Of a DNA stretch of 64,000 nt, positions 12,101-19,271 are shown in pieces. Origin of the DNA: Apteryx mantelli (taxonomy: Eukaryota > Chordata > Aves > Apterygiformes > Apterygidae); NCBI RefSeq assembly GCF_036417845.1, contig NC_090014.1, forward strand, positions 62,001 through 126,000, read 5' to 3'. Position 1 is the first letter of the stretch, and every line of letters begins with the position of its first letter. The position numbers and the translations under genes were made by a program. Under the pieces are notes generated by a model. The model worked only from the letters and a program-made list of their open reading frames with translations, ran no database searches and was not told the origin of the DNA.

Positions 12101-15100
12101 GTGTGCGTCCCGTGCAACGCGGCCGCCCCGTGCGACATGGCCGCCCCGTGTGACATGGCCGCCCCGCACAATATGGCCGCCCCATGTGACATGGCCGCCC
12201 CATGCAACATGGCCACCCCGTGTGACATGGCCACCCTGTGCGACATGGCCGCCCCGCACAATATGGCCGCCCCGTGCAACATGGCCGCCCCGTGCGACAT
12301 GGCCACCCCGCACAATATGGCCGCCCCGTGCAACATGGCCGCCCCGTGCAACACGGCTGCCCTGCACAATATGGCCGCCCCATGCGACATGGCTGCCCTA
12401 TACAATATGGCCGCCCCGTGCGACATGGCCGCCCCGCACAATATGGCCGCCCCGTGCAACATGGCCGCCCTATACAATATGGCCGCCCCGTGCAACATGG
12501 CCGCCCCGCACAATATGGCCGCCCCGTGCAACATGGCCGCCCCGCACAATATGGCCGCCCCGTGCGACATGGCCGCCCCGTGCAACACGGCTGCCCTGCA
12601 CAATATGGCCGCCCTGTGCGACATGGCCGCCCCAGGCACGCCGGCCCTCTTGCACACACGTAAGCGCACACACACACACGCAAGTTTTTTGTGGGGCAGC
12701 ACGAGCACCCGCCCGCCCCACACACGCGTGTGTACATCCGCCCCGCACACGCATGTGAACGCTCGCCCCGCACACGCGTGTGCACACCCGCCCGCCCCCA
12801 TGCACACGCGTGTGCGCGCCCGCCCCCGTGCACACGCCGCCAGGGCCCCGTGCGAGGGACCCCCCCCCGGCCCACCCCACCCCGGTGTGCGGCCGCCTCG
12901 CACGCCCCAGCCCTGCCCACAGACGGACGGATGGACGGACAGACGGACGGACGGAGCCCCCCCCCCCCCCACCCCAGGAGGGGAGGGCCCAGGCGTCCGG
13001 GGGCCCAGGCGTCCGGGAAGGGGCGCCCGCTCTCCCCTTTCCAGCGCCTCCGTCCCCCCCCCCCCTTGTCGTGCGAGGCGAAACCCTCGTGCGAAGCTGT
13101 CGCACGCTCGCCCCCCTCCCCCCCCCCCCCCCCCCCCCCTTCCCGGGAGCCCGACGCCTGGGCCCTGTCCCAGGAGCCCGGACGCCTGGGCCCCCCTCGC
13201 CCAGCAGACGCCCAGGCCAGGGCGGCAGGCCGGGACGGAACGCAAGGGCGAGCGGCTGGGACGGCTGGCCGGGACGGACAGACAGAGACGGCGGACAGAC
13301 GGACGGACAGAGGGACGGATGGATGGACGGAGCAGGGGTGGCGGACGGATGGAGCCGCGTGCGGACAGACGGACGGACGGAGGGACCGGTGCAGGGACGG
13401 GTGCAGGGAGGGAGGGAGGGATGGATGGATGGATGGAAGTGGGATGGTTGCAAGGACAGACGGACGCACGGACGCACACACGGACGCACACATGCGTGCA
13501 GGGTTGCAGGGACAGACGGACGCACGGATGGATGGATGGATGCATGGGAGGACGGCCGTGCGGACAGACAGATGGCCGGACAACTGGATGCACGGATGGA
13601 TGGTTGGATCAATGGAGGGACCAATGGAGAGATGTAGGGTAGCGATGGATGGAGGAATGGATGGATGGATGGAGGGACCGATGGAGGGAAAGATGGATGG
13701 ATGGATGGTTGGATTGATGGAGGGATGGATGGAAGAATGGATGGTTGGATCAATGGAGGGACGGATGGAGGGATGGATGGTTGGATTGATGGTTGGATTG
13801 ATGGAGGAATGGAGGGATGGATGGTTGGATTGATGGAGGGATGGATGGATGGAAGGGGGAATGGTTGGATCGACGGAGAGACCGATGGAGGGATGGATGG
13901 TTGGATTGATGAAGGAATGGATGGATGGAGGGATGGATGTTTGGATCGACAGAGAGACCGATGGAGAGATGGATGGTTGGATTGATGGAGGGATGGATGG
14001 ATGGAGGGGGGAATGGTTGGATCGACGGAGAGACCGATGGAGGGATGGATAGTTGGATTGATGAAGGGACCGATGGGAGTGATGGAGGCATAGATGGATG
14101 TGGGAATAGATGGATGGACGATTGATCAATGGAGGGACGGATGGATGGGCAGATGGTTGCAGGGATGGCTGGACGGATGGCTGGACGGAGAGCTAGATGG
14201 AGGAATGGACGGATGGAGGAGCAGATGGACGCACAGATGGAGGGATGGATGGACAGAGGCATAGATGGATGTGCAGACGGGCACATGGAGATGACAGGTA
14301 CTTGCCCGGACAGATTGACGTGTGCGGGGTTGCGTGCTGGACGCACGGACGCGTGGTTGCCCGGACGGACGGATGGACAGGTGCCGGGTTGCACACGGGC
14401 AGCTGCGTGCAGGCGTGAGCCGGGCTGCACAGGCGGTTGCGTGTGGCCGGATGGACAGACGGTTGGACGCATGGTTGTGCGCGCAGGGCGTGGACGAACG
14501 GACGGTTGCATGCGTGGTTGCACGCACAAAGTGTGGATGTGCAGACGGACGGATGGACGGACGGACAGCGGCGTGCGGGCTCGGCGCACGCTCACACGGA
14601 CGGAGGGGTGCCCGGCCGGTCGCACGCACGGGTGGGCAGGGACGCAGGGATGCGCGGTGGCGAGGACGGCTGCACGGACGCGTGGCCGTGTGGACAGTGG
14701 CGTGCGGGGATGCAGGGACGGAGGGGTGCACGGATGGATGGATGCACGGATGGATGCAGGGACGGTTGCGCGGCCGCACGGCTGCGAGGACGGTCGCCCT
14801 GGCGCATGGCCGGGCGGCCGCACGGCAGGTTGCGCACACGGGCGCACGGATGGACGGCCGCCTGCAGGCTGCGTGCGTGGACGGACAGGTGGTTGCAAGG
14901 ACAGATGCATGGATGGACAGCCGCCTGCGGGGCTGCACGGATGCACAGATGGATGGTTGCATGGATGGATGATTGCGTGGATGGACGGATGGTTGCAGGG
15001 ATGGTTGAATGGATGGATAGATGATTGGATGGATGGATGAATGGTTGCAGGGATGGATGATTGCGTGGGTGGATGGATGGATGTTTGCGGGGATGGTTGC

Positions 15101-16736
15101 ATGGATGGATGATTGTGTGGATGGACGGATGATTGCATGGATGGATGGATGGTTGCATGGATGGACGATTGCAGGAATGGATAGATGGATGGTTGTATGA
15201 ATGGATGATTATGTGGATGGATGGATGAATGGATGATTGTGTGGATGGATAGATGGATGATTGCGTGGATGGATGGATGGGTGGTTGCGTGGATGGTTGC
15301 GTGGATGGTTGTAGGGATGGATGATTGTGTGGATGGACGGATGGTTGCAGGAATGGTTGAATGGATGGATAGATGATTGCATGCATGCATGGATAGCTGC
15401 GTGGATGGATGGATGGTTGCAGAGATAGATAGATGATTGCCTGGATGGATAAACGGATGGATGATTGCATGGATGGAGAGATAATTGGATGGATGGATGG
15501 ATGGATGGTTGCATGAATGGATGATTGCATGGATGGATGAATGAATGATTGCGTGGATAGATGGATGGTTGCATGGATGGATAGACGGCTGGTTGCAGGG
15601 ATGGTTGTACAGATGCCTGCGTGCAGGGTTGCACAAAGAGACGGTTGCCCGGATGGTTGCCCAGACGGATGGTTGCCCAGTTGGTTACCTGGATGGCTGC
15701 CCAGATGGCTGCGGGAATGGTTGCCCGAATGGACGGTTGCCCAGATGGATGGATGGATGGTTGCCCGGACGGACGGCTGCGTGCAGGCCTGCACAGACAG
15801 ACGGTGCCGGACAGACGCCCGGACGCAGACACTCAGCGGCGGCGGCGGCTGGAGCAGTGCCGGGGGGGGCCGCCCAGCCTGGTTTGGCCCGGCCCGGCCC
15901 GGCCCGGCCGCGGCCTTCCCCACTCCCTCCTCCTCCTCCCCGTCTGGGCCGGGAACCTTCTTACCGAGTCTCTCTCTTTTTTTCTTTTTTTTTTGTTTTG
16001 TTCCGTTTCTCTTCTTTTTTTTTCTATATTCTTTTATGCTTTTTTGTTTCTTATTCTTCCTTCCTGCAATTTCTTTCCCTCCACGCTAAAATCACCCGGC
16101 CCCATTCCTCGATGTAAGTTGACGGCAGCGCCGCGGTTTGCTCTTAAAAAAAATAATAATAGCGCTAACGGTTAGAGCGGCTCGCCGCCCTCGGCGGGGT
16201 CCGGGGGGGGCGGGGGCGGGCGGGGGGGGCGGCGGGGGGCGGCGGGCGGGGGGTGTCCCCCGCAGCGGGGGGGGCACGGCGGGGGGCCGGCCGCTGACGC
16301 CGCGTCCGTGTGTCTGTCTCTCCCCCCCCCCCCCCCCCCGCAGGCGGCGAGCTGGTGCTGCCGGCGTCGCCGGCGGCCCCCCCCCCGCCCCCCCCCGGCC
16401 TGCGGCCCCGACTGCGAGGAGCCTCCGGCCGCCTCGGGCTTCGCCTCGGGCGAAGCGGCCGACTCCAGCCTGCCGCCGGCTGACGACGAGGACTTCGCCG
16501 CCGCCGCCGCCGCCGCGTCCCCGTCCCCGCCGCCGGCCCCCACCCGCCACCCCCCCGCCGCCGCCGCCGCCGCCGCCTCGTCCCCCCCCAGCGTCACCCT
16601 GCCCGGGGGGCCGGTGCCGGCGGGTGAGCGGCACCCGCGGGAGGGCGGCCCCGGGCGGCCGCCGCCGCCGCCGCCGCCGCGACCCTCGGTGACGCCGCCG
16701 CGTGTCCCCACAGCGGAGCCGGGGGGGGGCCGCCCC

Positions 16737-16767
<31 letters not shown>

Positions 16768-17084
16768 TGGAGGTGGTGCGCGAGGCCGGCAGCACCACGG
16801 GCATGGTGGTGGGCATCGTGGCCGCCGCCGCCCTCTGCATCCTCATCCTCCTCTACGCCATGTACAAGTACCGCAACAGGGACGAAGGCTCCTACGGCGC
16901 CGAGGCGGCCGCCGCCGCCGCCGCCGCCGCCGCTGCTGCCCGGGGAGGGGGGTCCCGCAGCGCCGCCATCACCGCCGCCGCCGCCGCCGGCGGCACGGGG
17001 GGGTCCGGCAAGGAGAAGCCACCTGGCCCCGCCAAGGCGCCTGCCAAGGGAAAGAAAAACAAGGACAAGGAGTATTACGTGTGA
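1..17084 (+). CDS. NRXN2: Neurexin-2, 3' part of gene (partial at left edge)
   Basis: Presynaptic single-pass adhesion receptor that binds neuroligins, LRRTMs and cerebellins through its LNS domains. Seven exons are visible: 1-135, 2297-2469, 6553-6642, 10439-10761, 11889-11967, 16344-16623 and 16714-17084. They encode the last LNS domain, the SS4 insert, a Thr-rich stalk, the SS5-region acidic exon, a long juxtamembrane exon, a transmembrane helix and a tail ending KNKDKEYYV. Splice phases chain correctly. NRXN2 is preferred over NRXN1/3 because the juxtamembrane exon carries [13 protein letters not shown] and [11 protein letters not shown], which match human NRXN2, and because FRMD8 and MALAT1 lie next door. 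Two exons have a +1 homopolymer offset (2302-2307 and within 16377-16396), probably sequence errors. Oddities are the poly-Ala cytoplasmic tail and introns made almost entirely of tandem arrays. The upstream exons lie left of the window. Confidence 0.95.
140..945 (+). repeat. Motif-1 array (CCCGGACGCCTGGGC) in NRXN2 intron
   Basis: About 18 copies of the 15-bp GC motif or its CpG-decayed forms (GACACC, GATGCC), separated by G-rich spacers of 20-50 bp. The first copy starts about ten bases after the donor at 136. Confidence 0.9.
1200..2296 (+). repeat. Tandem array of the next exon's 3' splice site plus motif-1
   Basis: Twelve decoy units of about 75-95 bp. Each has GCTGACGCTGGCCCCGCAG, then the exon start GCGCAGGGGGCCGTGGGG, then motif-1 in antisense form and a poly-G run. 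The last member is the functional acceptor and exon at 2297. Confidence 0.93.
2297..2469 (+). CDS. NRXN2: NRXN2 LNS exon between the partial exon and SS4
   Basis: Acceptor CCCCGCAG at 2289-2296 and donor GCAG|GTAGGC. It encodes [14 protein letters not shown], then [20 protein letters not shown] and a terminal YPAG, the neurexin LNS consensus. The exon is 173 nt where phase demands 172. The G run at 2302-2307 is six long, whereas the twelve upstream decoy copies of this exon edge have five Gs, and five gives the expected AQGAVG reading. The extra G is therefore probably a sequence error. Confidence 0.93.
2480..3775 (+). repeat. TATAG-rich minisatellite in NRXN2 intron
   Basis: Degenerate repeats of CTCCCTATAGCTCCCTATGG and CTCCTATAGCACCC, period about 30-50 bp. 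It starts right behind the donor at 2470, where CTCCTATAGCGCCCC is the first unit. Units decay toward the 3' side. Confidence 0.9.
4030..6552 (+). repeat. About 2.5 kb array made of the SS4 acceptor tract
   Basis: Roughly 70-80 units of about 31 bp, GTGACGCGTGTCTCCTCTCC plus a variable GCGGTC or TTGGTCAC end. The terminal unit is GTGACGCGTGTCTCCTCTCC followed by AAG, which is the real SS4 polypyrimidine tract and acceptor. Short higher-order blocks (for example around 4980-5200) repeat. Confidence 0.95.
6553..6642 (+). CDS. NRXN2: NRXN2 splice-site-4 (SS4) cassette exon
   Basis: Exactly 90 nt (30 codons, phase 1 at both ends), the length of the conserved SS4 insert. The core [14 protein letters not shown] and the end DEWLLDKG match the mammalian SS4 peptide. 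Inclusion of this insert is known to switch neurexin partners and to be regulated by STAR-family splicing factors. The acceptor is TCTCCTCTCCAAG and the donor CAAAG|GTAACC. Both splice-site sequences are also the repeat units of the flanking tandem arrays, which is very unusual. Confidence 0.96.
6643..7400 (+). repeat. Array made of the SS4 donor sequence
   Basis: The functional donor reads GGTAACCGGGATCCCCC. Downstream, GGTAACCGGGATCCC, GGTAACCAGGACCCCC and GGCAACTGGGATCCCCC alternate for about 750 bp, with a dozen GGTAAC decoys. Each retains a GT-bearing 5' splice-site-like core. Confidence 0.93.
7410..7860 (+). repeat. Mixed short repeats: motif-1 pair, CTAACGAG cluster, GATCC run
   Basis: Two antisense motif-1 copies near 7435-7470, several GCACTAACTAACGAG units at 7660-7715, and a (GATCC)n-like run at 7725-7765. 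No coding potential seen. Confidence 0.7.
7860..8885 (+). repeat. GTGTGCACGAG minisatellite
   Basis: About 1 kb of GTGTGCACGAGGGTCGTG and GTGTGCACAAGGGTGAC variants, period about 18-20 bp, in the NRXN2 intron between SS4 and the stalk exon. Contains a (GT)n run at 8804-8822. Confidence 0.9.
8886..9350 (+). other. NRXN2 intron spacer without clear array
   Basis: GC-rich sequence with two CTAACGAGG copies near 9050-9100, a CACCACCACC run and poly-C/G tracts. No exon or RNA gene seen. Confidence 0.5.
9350..10365 (+). repeat. GACCCTCGTGCGATGCAC minisatellite
   Basis: Units of about 28-50 bp built on GGGACCCTCGTGCGATGCAC and GGGTGACGGGTGCACAC, ending about 75 bp before the exon at 10439. Higher-order repeats such as GGTGCATGCAAAGCCCCCG recur. 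Confidence 0.9.
10439..10761 (+). CDS. NRXN2: NRXN2 LNS end plus Thr-rich stalk exon
   Basis: Starts [10 protein letters not shown] after the SS4 junction, continues [14 protein letters not shown] and LRLVGE (end of the LNS fold), then an extracellular stalk with [13 protein letters not shown], a neurexin hallmark and likely O-glycosylated. Acceptor CCCCGCAG, donor CCCAG|GTGCGC, phase 1 in and phase 0 out. The proline run between LVGE and the Thr-rich part is longer than in mammals. Confidence 0.95.
10790..11870 (+). repeat. Motif-1 array in NRXN2 intron
   Basis: About 35 copies of GGACGCCTGGGCCCC or variants alternating with TGGGGGGGGGCA spacers, filling the intron between exons 10439-10761 and 11889-11967. 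Confidence 0.92.
11889..11967 (+). CDS. NRXN2: NRXN2 acidic exon before the juxtamembrane region (SS5 region)
   Basis: Encodes [20 protein letters not shown] and then ECEPGT, nearly identical to mammalian NRXN2 in this stretch. Acceptor is a C-rich tract plus CAG at 11886-11888; donor ACAG|GTGGGT; 79 nt, phase 0 in and phase 1 out. Confidence 0.95.
12110..12640 (+). repeat. 18-bp array ATGGCCGCCCCGTGCAAC
   Basis: About 29 units of 18 bp (ATGGCCGCCCCGCACAAT, GTGCAAC and GTGCGAC versions). The period is a multiple of three, so all frames stay open. Each unit carries CAATATGG or CAACATGG, resembling a YY1 site. Confidence 0.92.
12650..13260 (+). repeat. CACACGCGTGTG repeats and scattered motif-1
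   Basis: Alternating purine-pyrimidine CACACGCGTGTG units at 12660-12850, then C-rich sequence with motif-1 in antisense (near 12990) and sense (near 13150-13190). Confidence 0.7.
13260..15800 (+). repeat. GGATGGATGG / GGATGGTTG minisatellite
   Basis: About 2.5 kb of (ATGG)n-derived repeats: ACGGACGGATGG at the 5' end, GGATGGTTGGATTGATGG in the middle, GGATGGTTGCATGGATGG at the 3' end. It fills the last large NRXN2 intron and explains the very long open frames on both strands. Confidence 0.93.
15955..16170 (+). other. T-rich then A-rich island in NRXN2 intron
   Basis: An abrupt T-rich stretch (runs at 15978-16035) followed by CTTAAAAAAAATAATAATAG at about 16143-16160, in an otherwise GC-rich intron. 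No retroelement family recognised. Confidence 0.5.
16344..16623 (+). CDS. NRXN2: NRXN2 long juxtamembrane exon
   Basis: Opens [12 protein letters not shown] in the frame set by the previous exon, then switches frame across two C tracts (16377-16386 and 16388-16396) into [16 protein letters not shown] and [11 protein letters not shown], which matches human NRXN2. One surplus C would explain the switch. The rest is Ala/Pro-rich low complexity. A 90-nt intron (16624-16713, GTGAGC to CCCACAG) probably follows; because its length is a multiple of three, retention would also keep the frame. Confidence 0.85.
16714..17084 (+). CDS. NRXN2: NRXN2 last coding exon: TM helix and PDZ-binding tail
   Basis: Encodes [18 protein letters not shown], then a transmembrane helix ([17 protein letters not shown]) and [10 protein letters not shown], conserved with mammals. 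The mammalian segment rich in Asn and Ser that follows is replaced by poly-Ala and Gly/Ser (16903-17000). The end, [13 protein letters not shown], restores the 4.1-binding and PDZ-ligand terminus. Stop TGA at 17082-17084. Confidence 0.93.
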
Positions 17085-18660
17085 GCGCCCCCAAAACGAG
17101 CGATGCGGGGTGTCCCCCCCCCCCAAAAAAAAACAAAAAAAAAGGAGCGACGCGGGGTCCCCTCCCTGGACCGACGACGTGGGGCGTCCCCCCCTGTCCC
17201 CGAGACGAAGACCGACGTGGGGCGCGTGTGTCCCCCTCCCCCCCCTTCCCCGGACCGACCGACGTGGAGGGTTCCCCCCCCCCCCCGAAACGGCGCCCAA
17301 CGACGCGCAGCCCCCTCTTCGCAAAATGGCGCCCGACGACGCGGGGTCTCCTCTGCAAAATGGCGACCGCTGTGGGGTTTCCCCTCCGCGAAATGGAGAC
17401 CGACGACGTGGAGGGTTCCCCCCCCAAGACAAAGACCGACGTGGGGCGTTCCCCCCCCCTCCAAAAAACGACGACGGACGCGGGGTGTTGCCCTCGCAAA
17501 ATGGCGCCTGACGACGCGGGGTCTTCTCCACAAAATGGTGCCCGACACAGAGGATCCCCCTACGAAATGGCGCCCAGCGTGGGGTTCCCCCCTCTGCAAA
17601 ATGGAGACCGACGACATGGAGGGGGCCCCCCCCCCCGGCCCCCAGACTGACGACGCGGAGGGAACCCCCAAAACGACGCCCGGCGGGGGGGTGTCGCCCT
17701 CACAAAATGGCGCCCAGTGACGCGGGGTCTCCACAAAATGGCGCCCAACGTGGAGGGTCCCCCCCTCCTCCACAAAATGGTGCCCAAGGTGGGGGGCCCC
17801 CTCCCAAAACAACGCCCGACGATGTGGGGTCCCTCCACAAAAATGGCGCCTGACGTGGAGGGTCCCCCCCACTTCCACAAAATGGCGCCCGAGGTGGGGG
17901 GCCCCCTCCCAAAATGACACCCGATGACGTGGGGTCCCTCCACAAAACGGCGACCGCTGTGGGGTTCCTCTCCACAAAACGGCGCCCGACGACACGGGGG
18001 CCGTCGTCCCCCCCAGGACCGATGACGTGGAGGGTGTCCCCGAAACGAAGACCGATGTGGGGCGCCCCCCCCCAACAAAACGACCACCAACGGGGGGGGT
18101 CTTGCCCTCACAAAATGGCGCCCGAGGTGGGGGTCCCTCCACAAAATGGCGCCCGACGACGCGGGGTCCCCCCACAAAATGGTGCCCGAGGTGGGGGGGG
18201 TCCCTCCACAAAATGGCGCCTGACGCGGAGTCCCCCCTTCCCAAAACGACGCCCAACGATGCGGGGTGTCCCCCCCCCTTCCCCAAACTGCCACCGTGGG
18301 GCCCCCCCGGACCCGACGCCCTGAGACCGTTGGGGTCCCCCCAAAGCGAAGCGGGGTGTCTCCCCCCCAAAACTGCCACCGTGGGGCCCCCCCCACACAC
18401 ACTCCCTCCGAATGCCGGGCCGGGCTGCGGGGGCCCCCCAAAACGGGGTGCAGGGGCCCCCCCCAAAAAGGGGGTGCGGGGTCCCCCCGAAACGGGGTGC
18501 AAGTGCCCCCTCCGCCTGGGGTGCTGGGACCCCCCCCAAAATGGGGCTTAATCTGTCCCAATTGGGGTGCGGGGGAGGCACGGTTTTTATTCTTTTTTTC
18601 CTTTTTTAACTGATTTTTCCCCATTCCCTACGTTTTTTTTTTTTAATTTAAAATAAAAAC
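17085..18660 (+). other. NRXN2: NRXN2 3' UTR, largely a minisatellite
   Basis: Follows the NRXN2 stop and ends near a consensus AATAAA. From about 17290 to 18290 it is a degenerate array whose unit contains ACAAAATGGCGCCCGACGAC. At least ten copies keep AAAATGGCG or AAAATGGTG, the core of the YY1 consensus. No stable coding frame. Confidence 0.75.
18652..18657 (+). terminator. NRXN2: NRXN2 polyadenylation signal AATAAA
   Basis: Consensus hexamer in a rare T/A-rich patch (18590-18660), 1.57 kb after the NRXN2 stop and just before the FRMD8 CpG island. Confidence 0.7.
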
Positions 18661-18960
18661 TGGAAACGAGGGTCCTCCCCGCCCCCCCCCGCCAGGGGGA
18701 CCCCCCCCTCCGCCGCCCCCCGGGACTCCGGGGACACCCCCCCCGCACCCCCCCACCGTTTCGCGCCCCGGGACTCCTGGGCCCCCCCCTCCTCCCTCCT
18801 CGGACTCCGGGACCCCCCCGAACATCGCGCTCGCGCGCTCCGGGACCCCCCCCGGGGACTCCGGGGCCCCCCCGGGACCCCCCCGTCCATCGCGCACAGA
18901 GGAAACACGACTCTAACTTCGTAGCGCGCCTCCGCCTCTTCCTGCGCCGACCGGGGGGGG
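18661..18960 (+). repeat. GGGACTCC repeats between NRXN2 and FRMD8
   Basis: Degenerate units of CCGGGACTCCTGGG or CGGGACTCCGGGG, relatives of motif-1 (GGACTCC for GGACGCC), between the NRXN2 poly(A) site and the FRMD8 promoter. Confidence 0.6.
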
Positions 18961-19271
18961 GCGGCGGGGGGGCGCAGGCGTCCGGCCCGCCCCACCGCCA
19001 GGGGGCAGCAGCGCCGCCGGCGCGCCCCCCACCACGTGACTCCGTGAGGGCGGGGCGATGTGACGTCTCGCCGCGGGGAGGGAGGCGTGGCCATGAGAGA
19101 TGGAGGGCGTGGTCAGTCTGGGCCCCGCCCTCCCCTCCGCGGCGGCGCTTCCGGCGCGGCGGCGCGGCGGCGGCGGCGGCGAGCGGAGCTGGCGCTAACG
19201 CGCGCGCGCGCGCGCGCGGCTTGACCCCGCCCCGACCCCGCCGTGACCCGAGCGTGACCCCGGCCCCGCGC
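18961..19271 (+). promoter_or_regulatory. FRMD8: FRMD8 CpG-island promoter
   Basis: CpG-dense, TATA-less sequence upstream of the FRMD8 ATG with an E-box CACGTG (19033-19038), a CRE-like TGACGTC (19061-19067) and an ETS-type CTTCCGG (19148-19154), ending in a (GC)n run (19200-19219). Typical housekeeping architecture; the start site is not resolved. Confidence 0.6.

Noticed and set aside
12120-12655. Repetitive [12 protein letters not shown] reading frame
   Set aside because: The 18-bp period keeps every frame open; it lies in an NRXN2 intron with no conserved family or splice context.
10533-14129. Open frames of more than 1,000 codons on the minus strand (for example 10533-14129 and 10297-13593)
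   Set aside because: They run through arrays with few stop-forming words, give low-complexity Pro/Gly/Ser or His/Pro-Ser repeats, and overlap real NRXN2 exons on the other strand.
15975-16165. U-rich/U-rich/A-rich order in an NRXN2 intron, resembling an ENE triple-helix element
   Set aside because: No stem between the U motifs, no RNase P-type tRNA-like structure after it, and the spacing is wrong. Probably a chance T-rich/A-rich island.
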